Shown here: positions 44,702 to 56,315 of the stretch, piece after piece
How the letters are laid out: every line of letters starts with the position of its first letter
Numbering within the stretch: the stretch's first letter is position 1
From: Juglans regia
Lineage: Eukaryota > Streptophyta > Magnoliopsida > Fagales > Juglandaceae
Length of the DNA: 64,000 bases
Assembly: GCF_001411555.2 (NCBI RefSeq)
Contig: NW_023361327.1
Span: 35,001 to 99,000, forward strand
Reading direction: 5' to 3'
The notes under the pieces: generated by a model
Seen by the model: the letters and a program-made list of their open reading frames with translations, nothing else
Databases searched by the model: none
What the model was told of the DNA's origin: nothing
Translations under genes and position numbers: made by a program

Positions 44702-46136
44702 AGTGGAGGGTAATGAAGCTCCGATTGTTCTCCCGACACAGGGCTTTATTTCCCATGTCTGACACCATCTCGGCCTTAGCATTGTCTGAGCTCGAGGTGA
44801 TTTTTGGGGACATACAGGGAGTTGGGATGGTGGGAGCGAACGATATCCAGATGTACTCAACCGATTCTTGGACCTTTGTGTGTCTTCTTGAGGTTATCAC
44901 CGGTGTCGGGGCTCCAAGTATCTCGAAGGTTGAACTACCAGTTGATCTCAATCCTGAATGCGCCAAGGGGGGTGAGGTCCAAGGATCGGGATGCCGGCAT
45001 GCTTAATGGGTTCCTGTTGGGTGCCTCTTCTAGGGGAAGGGATGTCCTAGCTTCCGGCCAGGTGGCGGGAGGAGCCTGCGCTGAGTCTGTTAGAGTAATG
45101 GCTGAGACACTTTGAGGGTTCCTTTCAACGGTTGGTTTTTACTTGCCCGCCTACCCTCTTCTCTTAGTTTTCCCTATTTACCTCTCCCTCTACTGACTTT
45201 GGTAATTTTCGTGTAGCGAGTAGAGCAGTTGGTGGCCTTTATTATAGACCGCCGTGAGGCTCTGGAGGGCGAGACATGGCTCTTCATTCCTTGGCGGAAC
45301 TGACCTTGCACCTTGCTAAGGAGGAGAGGGAGAGCAAGGAGGAACTGGAGGAAGCTCTGGTCAAAGCAAAGCTTCACCGCCATTAGAGACAAAAAAGGAT
45401 GGCTTGGCTCTGTCGTCAAAAGGTCCAACTCCAGTCCAAGCTGGTGAAATCATGGGATGAGGCTGGCTCTCATTGCTTGAAGGCTGCTCTTAGCAAGGAA
45501 GCACTGGATAATTTGCAGGACTTTCTCGACCGTTTGTTCGGTGAGCTTGACCACCTTCAATGTGAGAATGCCTGACTGTGTAAGCAGCATGAATCAAACA
45601 CTCGAGCGTACAACTGGCACGAAGGGAAATGTGAGGAGCTTTCCCAGTCGTTGCAGAACAAGTTAGAGTCCATCAAGGCTAAGGCCCAGAAGTTGAAAGA
45701 TCTTGAGGCCAAGAACGCCGCAGCCCAGGCTAGGGAAGCTAGTGAGAGGGAACGAGTCGGGGAGTTAGAGACCAAGCTGGCCAAGGCGCAGTGCACTTTA
45801 GCCACTTGTTAGGCGACTATCGAGAACATGCGTTCCCATTTGGATAATGTCCCGCAGCTACACGAGGAATTTTCTCATGTCTGCTTAGTCCGCGAAGATG
45901 CTTGGTCTTACTGCTGCTTGGAAGGATTGAAGAGAATGTGGGATCATGTGCTCGAGAATCCTCAAAGCAACTTGAGATCCCTGAATTTAGGAGACCTTCA
46001 GCCGAACCCTACAGCATTGAAGCGTGGTGCCTCAATAGGCAAGAAACTGATGACCCCACTAGTTGATTTTTTATCTTTTTGCTTTCCTTTGTACCCGCAC
46101 AAATGTATTTTTGTGGCATTTTTCTTTGCAATGTAA
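44702..46136 (+). pseudogene. Degenerate extra ORF of the Tat element, C-terminal coiled-coil part
   Basis: Continuation of the Transposase_28-like reading across the CRM insertion, with several stops and frame changes. Readable pieces include a Glu/Lys/Ala-rich coiled-coil (CEELSQSLQNKLESIKAKAQ..., ERERVGELETKLAKAQ, 45600-45800) and LHEEFSHVCLVREDAW then CCLEGLKRMWDHVLENP (45860-45970). Coiled-coil C-termini are usual for this plant retroelement-associated family. It ends near 46136, just before the tandem repeats that follow the Tat integrase. Confidence 0.5.
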
Positions 46137-46532
46137 TCAAATGTTCTACTTCCCATTGTCGACTTTAGATTTTGCCTTTGTTTCTGGCTTTTCGCAGTTC
46201 TTTGTTCGGGGAGTGTTGTGTGGGCTTGTTTAACATAGGTTATTCGAATTCAAACCTACGAGGTGTGCCAGACTGGGCCTGGCTTGGCAGTTCAAGGCTG
46301 GCGACCAAAGGCCTTTGCTTGGGCTTGGGTGTGGTTGGTCAGCTGAGAGGCTTTTGCTTACATTCTTTTGGTTTTGGATTTTCGTTGTCGTTGTTTGTTT
46401 GCTTCATATGTATCTGTACTTCCGCACTATGCACTTAGCTACATCTTGGGAGCTATGCACCCTTACGCCATTCCATGCTCTTTGATTTCCTTGTCATGCC
46501 AGCAATTTTGACTCACCATCATAAATATCCTT
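46137..46532. other. Non-coding spacer in the Tat element
   Basis: No conserved reading or repeat recognised. Lies between the end of the antisense ORF and the 108-bp repeats. Confidence 0.4.
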
Positions 46533-46980
46533 ACTTGTAAACTGGATGGGGGTCGAGCAATACGTTAGACTGAACTCGCCCCGTTGGCCCTCACGGTGCA
46601 AGGGATCGGGTAGTACGTCAGATTGGACCCGCCCTTTTTACTTGTAAAATGGATGAAGGTTGAGTAGTACGTTAGACTGTGCTCGCACTGTTGGCCCTCG
46701 TAGTGTGAGGGGGTCGGGCAGTAACGTCAGATTGGACCCGCCCTTTTTATTTGTAAACTAGATGGGGGTTGAGAAGTACATTAGACTGGACCTGCCTTAT
46801 TGGCCCTTGCGATGCGAGGGGGGTTCAAGCAGTACATCAAACTGGACCCGCCCTTTTTTACTTTTAAACTAGATGGGGGTCGAGTGGTATGTTAGACAGG
46901 ACTTGCCCTGTTGGCCCTCACAGTGCGAGGGGGGTCGAGCAGTATGTCAGACTAGACCCGCCCTTTTAACTTGTAAACCT
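46533..46980. repeat. About 108-bp tandem repeats, four units
   Basis: Units start at 46533, 46640, 46749 and 46860 (107-111 bp), with a partial fifth from 46969. Each begins ACTTGTAAACTGGATGGG and has two related halves built on GTCGAGCAGTACGTCAGACT then GGACCCGCCC. It is therefore a dimeric repeat of about 54-bp half-units. Located just beyond the integrase end, where Tat/Ogre elements are known to carry tandem repeats. Confidence 0.92.
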
Positions 46981-47099
46981 TGCACAAAATATATTCCTAA
47001 CAAACCACAAAATATATTCCAAGAAAACCATGGTCTTATTCATCATTTGTACATTAATGGGATAAGTACATCTGACCCCATCTCACCCTCCCGAAGAAC

Positions 47100-47611
47100 C
47101 ATGATTTTCATTTTTTTTTTTATTATTAACAATAGAACTTCTGTAGATGTTCGGCGTTCCATAGGTGCAGTAGGTCTCTTCCTTGTGCATCTTTGAGCCT
47201 GTAAGAGCCTGAGAGATTATTGGTCTTGACCACATAGGGTCCCTCCCACCTTGGTCCCCGCTTGCCTCAACACAAGGTCTCCGACTTTGAAAGATCTCGG
47301 TTGGACTCACTAGTTGAAGTAATGCTCTGCCCTTCTTTTGTTGACCGCAATCCTTACCTATGCTTCCAACCTTATTTCTTCCAACAAGTCGAGCTCCTCC
47401 GCCAGTTTCGCACTGTTAGAACCCTGATCGAAGTGTTGGATCATGTAGGTAGGTATTCCCATTTCATCAGGCACCACTACCTCATGTCTGTAGGTGAGTC
47501 CGAATGGGGTCTCGCCCCTCGTGGTTCTAACCGTGGTCATGTACGCCTATAGTACTCCTGGGAGTTCCTCTGCTCAAGTCCCCTTCCTGTCGTCGAGTCT
47601 CTTTTTAAGGA
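47100..47611 (-). pseudogene. Tat-lineage integrase C-terminal fragment
   Basis: Minus-strand reading TTVRTTRGETPFGLTYRHEV, VPDEMGIPTYMIQHFDQ, AEELDLLEEIRLEA, then after a frame change SFKVGDLVLRQA and WNAEHL-like residues. These are signatures of the end of integrase in Tat (Ogre/Retand-like) elements. It is separated by element D from the integrase core at 52042 onward. Joining across the TCCCG duplication restores the order NKTLLG to LKKRLDDRKGT. Confidence 0.82.
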
Positions 47612-47616
47612 TCCCG

Positions 47617-48370
47617 TGATATGAACCCGCGGGAAAGGAATCCCTTGAACCCACAATCAATTTGAAAACTCCCCAAGAAAGCCAAAATGAAGTCAAGGAT
47701 GGAGAATCTAGACCCGTTGAAGAACCCGTCTCAAGAACCCAGATTACAAAGGAGGAATGCCACAAAGGTTGTGATTTACCTTTGATAAGTTCAAAAGTTC
47801 AATTAAGAACAAGAGGAGATAAACTCAACTCACAATGAATAAATTCATCAAATTTCATAAACTTCATAAACTGATTAGAATGAGGCTACAAAGAGTATTT
47901 AAAGCAAAACCTAATAAAACCCTAGCCAAAATAAACCCCCATCTTCCAAAAGTGCCCCTGGATGAACAGTGCCGCGGCTATAGTGCCTCGCTGCAGTAAC
48001 TCGGCTATAGTAACCCTAACCCTAGGTCAATAAAATAATAACTTTCCCAACATGCCCTTGTAGAGGCCCCCTTAAGTGCTTCCCATGATAATAAGTCAAT
48101 TATTCTAAACTAATAAAATAAGTTCTTTAAATAAATTAAATAAGTTGAAACCCTTCAAGAGCCCAAAGCCTTTAAGTCTTGTCGTTGCACTCTTCCATAG
48201 CTGATCAAATGAATTAAAACTGGATCTTCATCCTTCAAGCCCCATCTTGGGCTCTTGTTAAACTCGTCCCTAGTGGATTGCATCAATCCTTGCATTATCT
48301 CCTTGATCTTCTTGGCCCATCTGGAAGTTGCAAATGATCTTTAAGACTAGGCCTATCTTGGTTCCCATCA
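47617..48370 (-). repeat. 3' LTR of element D
   Basis: 754 bp. A purine tract (GGGGAGAGGGGGAA in element orientation) abuts it at 48371. Confidence 0.9.
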
Positions 48371-50694
48371 TTCCCCCTCTCCCCAAAAGGATTCGACCTC
48401 GAATCTCCACCTGGATCAAAGGGAAAATGGTTACTAACATTGAAAATAGTAGAAACAAGATAGTTACTTGGAAGATCCATTAGATATGCAATTTCATTAA
48501 TTTGTTCAAGAATTTGGAAAAGACCATCCAAGCTACTCCTGTCATCCATAGGTAAAGGTGTTATATCTAAATGAGTAAATGGATTAGGTCTATAGACAAT
48601 TTCATATGGTGAAAATTTAGTAGTAGCATGAACACTCCAATTATATGTAAACTCAATAAATGGCAAACAATACTCCCGTAAACGTTCATGCAACACGTCA
48701 ATGTATGGAAAAAGATACTCCCACAAATGTTCATGCAATACATCAATGAATGACAAATGATACTTCCACAAACGTTCGTGTAACACGTCTTTGAATGGCA
48801 AATAATATTCCCACAAACAGTCATGCAACACAACAAAAGTCTTCCTTACACCAAGGTTGCCCAACAAACTAGCATGTCCATCACACACAAGCAACTTACG
48901 CATAAAACTAGTAGGCACACAAAATCTATTCTTTCTAAACAAGTACCAATCTAGTTTATAGAACTTACCAAAAGATGCTTTCTCACATGTCTCATACACA
49001 CTAGTAAAGTCATCATCATTAACATGCAATTCCTTATCACATTCAAGTCTCAATAATTTTGCATCTAAAATGAAGACAAGGACATACCTTTTTGCTAAAG
49101 TATCAACAACAAAATTTTTCATACCTTATGTGTATTTGAATACATCAGGAAAAGTCTCAATACAATCCTCCCGCTTAGCATGCATTCTAGTCAACAACTT
49201 ACCTTGTCCCTTTAAGTGTGTCAATGACTCATGTTTTTCCAAGAAAGATCGGTTAGGAATTGTCGCACCTAGCACAAAATCAATGTAGTGCTCTATCTCC
49301 CTAATAGGTGGCAATCCACTAAATACACCACTTGGAAACACGATCTCATATCCCTGCAACAAAGAGACAACAATACTAGGCAAACATACGTCAAGTTTGT
49401 TAGGATTAAGACTTGCCTTAGCATAAAAACTCACTTTTCTCTTTGTTTTTCTCTCACTTTCTTCACACTCTCTTTTCTTTCCACTCTCTTTTTCTTTTTC
49501 ACTCTCTTTTTCCCTTTCACACTCTTTTTTCTTTTCACTCTCTTTTTTTTGTCACTCTCTTTTTCTTCATCTTTTTTTGTACTCTCGACCTCACAATTAT
49601 TTTTCAACTCATTCTCTCTTTTGCTTGAGGTCTTAGTCTCACCCTCTTCTTTTTTCTCTCTCATTTTTCTCTCTTTCTCCATTTCGGTCTCACTATTTCT
49701 TTTCTTCTCAATCTCATCTTCACTCTTGCTTTTCAGCTCAATCTCACTTTCACTTTCACTCTCACCTTCACTCTTGCTTTTCAGCTCATCTCTCACTTTC
49801 ACTCTTGCTTGTTTGCTCAATCTCCTTTTCACTTTTTCTTTTTTGATCACTCTCACTTTTACTCTTTCTTTTTTTATCACTCTCATTTTCACTCTTTCTG
49901 TTTTGAGCAACCTCACATTTCAGCTTCAATTGATTCCCATGGACCTGTGTTGGAGTTAAAGGAGCAAGTTTGATTGTTTTTCCATCTTTTTCAAAACTGT
50001 ACATGTTCCTTAACCCATCATGGATCACCTTCCTATCATACTGCCATGGCTTCCCCAACAAAATATGACTAGCATGCATAGGCACTACATCACAAAGCAC
50101 CATATCCTGGTATTTTCCAATTGAAAAAGAAACTAGCACTTGCTTATTTACCCTAACCTCCCCACAATCACTCAACCAGTGCAACATGTATGGTCTAGGG
50201 TGTTTCAAGGTATGTAAATTCAATTTCTCAACTAAAGTAGTGCTAGCCAAATTAATACAACTCCTCAAATCAATGATCATACTACATACCTTGTTGTTGA
50301 TGTGGCATCTAGTATGAAAAATATTCTCACTCTGCTGCTCTATATCATCCATCTTAATTTTTGTATTGAGTGCATGCCTGGTAACAAGAGAATCACCATA
50401 CTCTTCATTCTCATACCCATTTTCAACACTAAACTCGGGACGCCTCCTATCTCTCCTGCCATGAAGATTTCTAATTACCACATCTTGATGATCCATCCTA
50501 TCCCTCACTTCACCCAACACCAAGTTCAACTTCTCAAACTGTTGTTGCATGACTTGCAACACAAAGGATGTGTTATCTACCATCCCCTTTGGTGATGAGT
50601 CACTCCTATGAGACATCATAATGTGCTGCACAAAAAGAATGTTAGTGGAAAACCTCACACACTCCCTTACGTGTTTACACTCAAATAATGACAC
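48371..50694 (-). pseudogene. ΔGag/PR-like/ΔPol ORF of element D, broken
   Basis: Minus-strand order: MMSHRSDSSPKGMVDNTSF at about 50619; then directly, without capsid, a protease-like region (FHTRCHINNKVCSMIIDLRSC, LLGKPWQYDRKVIHDG) whose active site reads DLRSC where the autonomous element has DGGSC; a Lys/Glu/Ser-rich region; the pre-RT strip; the RNase H end; the integrase start; four LHERLWEYHLPFID-type repeats; FTYNWSVHATTKFSPYEIVYR; and a CR-like tail. A frame change lies in the Lys/Glu region near 49790-49910, a break near 49430, and a stop (FKYT*GMKNF) near 49125. Not translatable as one protein. Confidence 0.85.
48640..48836 (-). repeat. 45-bp in-frame minisatellite, element D
   Basis: Four units, the shortest array in the window; the following integrase end (TKFSPYEIVYRPNPF) is better preserved than in B. 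Confidence 0.88.
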
Positions 50695-51309
50695 TCCACT
50701 CGTGTGTAACTCTGAATTGGCTTTTTACTCGATAATAATCTCACACTCTCTTGCCTTTTACCTCAAGAGTTTTCCCACTCAAGTTCTTTAAGAACTAGTT
50801 GAACTAAATCAAGACAATACAACCTTGTATTATTGCAACCAGTAATATAGATCAAAGAAACAAGGAATGAATAAAAGGACACGAGACTCAAGGAATTTAT
50901 ACGAGGGAAAGAGTAATTATAAAACAAGATACCAACTAGAAAGATGTAATCAGCTCCTATGATGATAAAAGCTCAATCAACAAATACTTTCTTTCTCTTT
51001 GTTGAAACTATGTAGCAACTTTGAATATGCTACCTTCTCTTTTCTTCTTCTTCTTTTTTTTTTTTTTTTTCGAATTTTCTTTTCTTTTCTTTTCTTTTCC
51101 TTTCTTTTCTTTTCTTTTCTTTTCTCTAATTCAATCACAAATAGCAATATTCAATTGTGAAAATCAAGCAATTGAATTCAAGCACGACAATGAAGTAGAA
51201 GCCTACTTTTTGTTTCTATTTTTTTTTTTGGCAACCCTAGAACAATGAAGCCCTAGAATTAAATTTAAGGATGCTAGAATTAAAAGATAGAATCAGACCT
51301 AATTGGAAA

Positions 51310-51326
51310 CCTTGCTCTGAATACCA
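51310..51326 (-). promoter_or_regulatory. Primer-binding site of element D (one-base insertion)
   Basis: TGGTATTCAGAGCAAGG in element orientation. Confidence 0.75.
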
Positions 51327-51328
51327 AA

Positions 51329-52036
51329 TGATATGAACCCGAGGGAAATGAATCCCTTGAACCCACAATCAATTTGAAAACTCCCCAAGAAAGCCAAAAT
51401 CAAGTCAAGGATGGAGAATGTAGACCCGATGAGAACTCATTTCAAAAACCTAGATTATATTAAAATCTAGACCCGTTGAAGAACCCGTCTCAAGAACCCA
51501 GATTACAAAAGAGGAATGCCACAAAGGTTGTGATTTACTTTTGATAAGTTCAAAAGTTCAATTAAGAACAAGAGGAGATAAACTCAACTCACAATGAATA
51601 AATTCATCAAATTCCAAAAGTGCCCCTGGATGAACAGTGCCGCGGCTACAGTGCCTCACTACAGTAACTCGGCTACAGTAACCCTAACCCTAGTTCAATA
51701 AAATAATAACTTTCCCAGCATGCCCTTGTATAGGCCCCCTTAACTGCTTCCCATGATAAAGTCAATTATTCTAAACTAATAAAATAAGTTCTTTAAATGA
51801 ATTAAATAAGTTGAAACCCTTCAAGAGCCCAAAGCCTTTAAGTCTTGTCGTTGCACTCTTCCATAGCTGATCAAATGAATTAAAACTGGATCTTCATCCT
51901 TCAAGCCCCATCTTGGGCTCTTGTTAAACTCGTCCCTAGTGGATTGCATCAATTCTTGCATTATCTCCTTGATCTTCTTGGCCCATCTGGAAGTTGCAAA
52001 TGATCTTTAAGACTAGGCCCATCTTGGTTCCCATCA
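51329..52036 (-). repeat. 5' LTR of element D
   Basis: 708 bp, shorter than its partner because about 95 bp are missing between CATCAAATT and CCAAAAGTGCCCC, a probable deletion after insertion. Confidence 0.88.
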
Positions 52037-52041
52037 TCCCG

Positions 52042-53972
52042 AGTAGGGTTTTGTTGGTCGCCTCGACTTTCTCATTAGACTGTGGGTGTCCCAGGGAAGA
52101 GTACCTGAAGTTGATCACCAAATCCCCGCACCAGTCACAATAGTGGTTCGATTCAAACTGTCTCCCGTTGTCTGATATGATGAAGTGAGGGACACCGAAT
52201 CTACACACAATTGTCTTCCATAGGAACCAGGTAATATTGCTTGCGGTTATCATTGCCAAGGCCTCTGCCTCCACCCATTCGTGAAGTAATCTATGACCAC
52301 CACTACAAACTTCACCCCACCTTTACCTGGGGGGAAGGGGCCAACCAGATTGACACCTCATTGTACGAAAGGCCATGGCGACATGATAGAGGTCAGCTCC
52401 TATGGCAGGCAGTGGGGGACAGACACTTTCGAACAAACACCTTAGCGTCTTGGAGGGTGTGTGGGCAATAGTATCCAACTCTCATTACATTTCACGCCAG
52501 TGCTTTCCCTCCCAAGTGGTTACTGCATACCCCTTCGTGTACCTTCGCTAGGACGTACTGCGCTTGTTCAAACGAGACACACCTCAGGAGGGGCACAAAA
52601 TAACCTCATTTATACAGGGTCTTGTAGGTTAGGATGAAGCGAGCCGCCCTATTCTTGATTTTCCTTACTTTCCACTTATCCCCAGGTAACTCATTGGCGT
52701 TGAGGTACTTGATTATGTCTGAAGCCCACTCTGGGGCCCTAGGCCTCACCTTCGAGATCTCAACCCCTATCACGAGCACTCGAGGTGTGAGTTTCATTCC
52801 GGCGGAGTTGGTCATGACACGGACAATTGCTGCAATTTGAAACATAATGACTTAGTGTGATCTAGCAACTGTAATACGGGGTCATCAATCGCTGCCTAAG
52901 GCACAGTGGCCTCGTTCTACGCTACTAGCCCACATCTTACCAAGAAATGCGCTAGATGTGGGTGCGGGTTACAATGCTAACCAATGTCCGTCTAGGTAAG
53001 GGTGAATTCTCATGCCCGGACGCGGCTCGTGCCAGTTTGCCGACCTATTGGTTCTCGACTCTCGGAACTTGCTAATTCTGAAAATATATGAAGTGGTTGC
53101 GCTTATCTCCCACTAGCGTCAGGTATTTTTTTAGTTTTCACTTTTCGTGTTGAACTTCCCTCAGACCTGGTTTATGACTACTTGGGAGTCAGCTTTTACT
53201 TCTATGTCATCTGCACCAAACAACTTAGGAACCTCCAAGCCAACCAATAGTGCTTCATATTCAACCTCGTTATTGGTTGTTTTGAACACCAGTCAAATGG
53301 CATAATTATGCTTTTCCCCGTTCTTCATGACAATACGCACCCCCCCACTTCTCCCCCAACCCGGTAAGACGAGTCATTGATGAAGACTTGCCAGGGTGTC
53401 AGGGTGCATCTTGTACTTCCTCCGAGAAGCCAGTGAATTTTGCATTGAAGTCGGCCAGTACCATTCCCTTGGTGGAGCTTCTAGGAAGGTACTCAATGTC
53501 GAACTCAGTTAGCTCTGGTACCCAATAGAGCTTCTGCACATCGTTGACACTTTGAGGTAGGACCATGTTGATCATGGCCTACACCTTTTCCTGGTTGACC
53601 TCTACCCCCCGTTCCGAGACCATGTACGCCAAGAATTTCCCAAATTCCAGTGAAGGCTTCCCACAGGTCCACTAGGTACTCAATGGAGCTTCTGCACATC
53701 ATTGACACTTTGAGGTAGGACCATGTTGATCTTGGCCTACACCTTCTCCTGGTTGACCTCTATCCCCCGTTCTGAGACCATGTACGCCAAGAATTTCCCA
53801 AATTCTAGTGAAGGCTTCCCACAGGTCGCTAGGTACTATTCGGGGCTCTTACTCTTCACAAGTCATCCACGTAAACCTCCATGCACAGCCCTATCTGTTC
53901 CTTAAATATGTGGTTGACTAGCCACAGGTCTGTGTCACCGGAATTTTTCAAGCCGGAAAGGCATGGCCGAGT
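52042..53972 (-). pseudogene. Tat-lineage pol remnant: RT end, RNase H, integrase core
   Basis: Reading leftward on the minus strand: RT active-site region MEVYVDDL (about 53860), KFLAYMVSERGIEVNQEK (present twice because of a 158-bp duplication), an RNase H stretch with TTNNEVEYEALLVGLEV and KADSQVVINQV (about 53160-53300), integrase zinc-region remnants (VLAKVHEGVCSNH, about 52540), and the core (IVCRFGVPHFIISDNGRQFE, HPQSNEKVEATNKTLLG, 52045-52215). These match the Tat (Ogre/Retand) branch of Ty3/gypsy. Many stops and frameshifts; gag, protease and the 5' LTR are missing because the element is cut at 53972. Confidence 0.85.
53517..53831. repeat. 158-bp tandem duplication in the Tat RT remnant
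   Basis: Two adjacent near-identical copies (53517-53674 and 53675-53831), each containing GAGCTTCTGCACATC and CATGTACGCCAAGAATTTCC. A handful of differences separates the two, so the duplication is not very recent. Confidence 0.9.
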
Positions 53973-54575
53973 TGTAACGCCCCAAACCCGGGTGGCTTGG
54001 AGAATTACTACTTGTCACTTATAAATATGTTTCCCAACACAACTAAAATAAATTTCCAAAAACTTTATTAGCAAAACTCAATCTCATGTCTCCTAAATAA
54101 AGACCATGAAAACTCCACAGTCATTACTGCAACAAAAATAAACTAAGGAGTCCACAATCTCCCGGTAGTCATAACAAACCAAACTGATAGTTTCATAAGT
54201 CTTTTTTTTTCCAAAGAGCCGGTAGCTACACACATAGCAGCCCCGTCCCAAGTTTATTAATAAAACCTCAGTTATGGCGGAAGAAAACCATGGTTACATC
54301 ATTACACTTGGGGTCTTACAAGATAAATTACTATAAACTAACCCAAAACCAAGTGTCAAAAAATTACCAACACTAAATTAACAATTAAAAAATTCTAACA
54401 AGCCTAATCAAAAAAATACCTGACCAATGATAAACCGCATTTTGGTGAAGCAACATAGAACATTAATAAACTATACACCTCAACATCAAACGTAAACATA
54501 CACCTCAACATCAAACATAAACATAAAATTACGTTCAACGTAAACAAACCGAAAATAATAACGCTGGACACAAAG
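53973..54575 (+). repeat. LTR fragment starting TGTAACGCCCC
   Basis: Begins TGTAACGCCCCAAACCCGGG, the form of many plant Ty3/gypsy LTR starts, at the breakpoint in the Tat RT. Its right part is replaced at 54576 by LTR stub G. No ORF of note. Class inferred from the terminus only. Confidence 0.5.
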
Positions 54576-54744
54576 TGATATGAACCCGCGGGAAAGGAAT
54601 CCCTTGAACCCACAATCAATTTGAAAACTTTCCAAGAAAGCCAAAATCAAGCCAATGGATGGAGAACCTAGACCCAATGAGAACTCGTTTCAAGAACCTA
54701 GATTATATTAAAATCTAGACCCGTTGAAGAACCCGTCTCAAGAA
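54576..54744 (-). repeat. LTR stub G of a minus-oriented CRM-type element
   Basis: Begins TGATATGAACCCGCGGG and matches the first 169 bases of the LTRs of B and E, then is cut at CTCAAGAA by element H. The rest of the LTR and element is not found on the far side of H, so it has been deleted. Confidence 0.85.
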
Positions 54745-55459
54745 TGATGGGAACCAAGTTGGGCCTAGTTTTAAAAATATGTTGCATGTTCCAGATTGGC
54801 CAAATACAAGTTCAAGAGCTTAAATGATGAAGATTCAGCTTTGATTCATTTGATAAACTATGGAAAGGGCAACAACATGACTTAAAAGCTTTGAGCACTT
54901 GAAGGGTTTCAACTTACTTAATTCATTTAAAGAACTTATTCTTTTAGTTTAGAATAATTGAGTTTATTATGGGAAGCACTTAAGGGGATGTAAGGAGGGT
55001 ATGTTGGGAAAGTTATTATTTTATTGAACTAGGGTTTGGGTTACTGTAGCGCCGTACAGTAAACGCGGTACTATTCATCCAGGGGTATTTTTGGAAGATG
55101 AGGTTTTATTTTGGCTAGGGTTTCATTAGGTTTTGCTTTAAATACTCTATGTACCTCATTTTAATCAGTTTATGAAATTTATGAAATTTGATGCATTTAT
55201 TCATTGTGAGTTGAGTTTTACTCCTCTTGTTCTTAATTGAACTTTTGAACTTATCAAAGGTAAATCACAACCTTTGTGGCATTCCTCCTTTGTAATCTGG
55301 GTTCTTGAGACGGGTCTAGATTTTAATATAATCTAGGTTCTTGAAACGAGTTCTCATCGGGTCTAGGTTCCCCCATCCATTGACTTGATTTTGGCTTTCT
55401 TGGGGAGTTTTCAAATTGATTGTGGGTTCAAGGGATTCATTTCCTGCCCGTTCATATCA
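54745..55459 (+). repeat. 5' LTR of element H
   Basis: 715 bp ending CCCGTTCATATCA, followed by TT and the PBS. Confidence 0.9.
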
Positions 55460-55461
55460 TT

Positions 55462-55478
55462 TGGTATTCAGAGCAAGG
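55462..55478 (+). promoter_or_regulatory. Primer-binding site of element H (one-base insertion)
   Basis: TGGTATTCAGAGCAAGG. Confidence 0.75.
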
Positions 55479-56315
55479 TTTCCAATCAGGTCTTATTCTA
55501 TCTTTTATTTCTTGCATATTTAATTCTAAGGCGTCATTGTTCTAGGATTGATTATAAAAAAAAAAAAATAGTGGTGGCTAGCAGATTTCTTCACAATTTG
55601 TTAGGGTTGCTGAAATTCATTGTTCTAGGGTTGCCAAAAAAAAAAAAAAAATAGAAGCAAAAAGTAGGCTGTCGAAATTTTTAGGGTTTTGGGTTTGGCT
55701 GAAATTTGCATCACTAAGGGTTTCAAAATGCTAGGGTTTCTTGCATCTCTAAGTTTGTCAATTGCTTGGAGTGTTGTTTCATTGATTCTCCTCTACTTCA
55801 TTCTCTATGCTTGTGTGTTTGAATTCAATTGCTTGGTTTTTCACAATTGAATATTGCTGTTTATGGTTGAATTAGAGAAAAGAAAATTCGAAAAAAAAAA
55901 AAAAACCGAAAGAAGAAGAAGAAGGTAAGAAAAGGTTGCTAAGAGAAAGGAAAAGATTTCTTCATTGAGCTTTATCAAAGGGGCTGAATACATCTTGCTA
56001 GTTGGTATCCTCTTTTATAATTACTCTTTCCCTCGTATAAATTCCTTGAGTCTCGTATCATTTTATTCCTTCATTGTTTATTGGATCTATATTACTGGTT
56101 GGAATAATACAAGGTTGTATTGTCTTGATTTAGTTCAACTAGTTCTTAAAGAACTTGAGCGAGAAAACTATTGAGGTAAAAGGCAAGAGGGTGTGAGACT
56201 ATTATTGGGAAACAGCCATTAACAGTGAAACACAAGTGGAGTGCCATTATTCGAGTGTAAACACGTAAGAGAGTGTGTGGGCTTTTTCACTAACATTCTT
56301 TTTGTACAGCATATT

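Larger units (their letters stand above)
47617..52036 (-). mobile_element. Non-autonomous CRM-type LTR retrotransposon D (capsid-less class)
   Basis: TGATATGAACCCGCGGG at 47617 to CCCATCA at 52036, flanked by TCCCG on both sides (47612-47616, 52037-52041). Left LTR 47617-48370, right LTR 51329-52036. Inserted in the integrase gene of the Tat element. Its internal region lacks the Gag capsid segment present in A, B, E, F and J. Confidence 0.93.
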
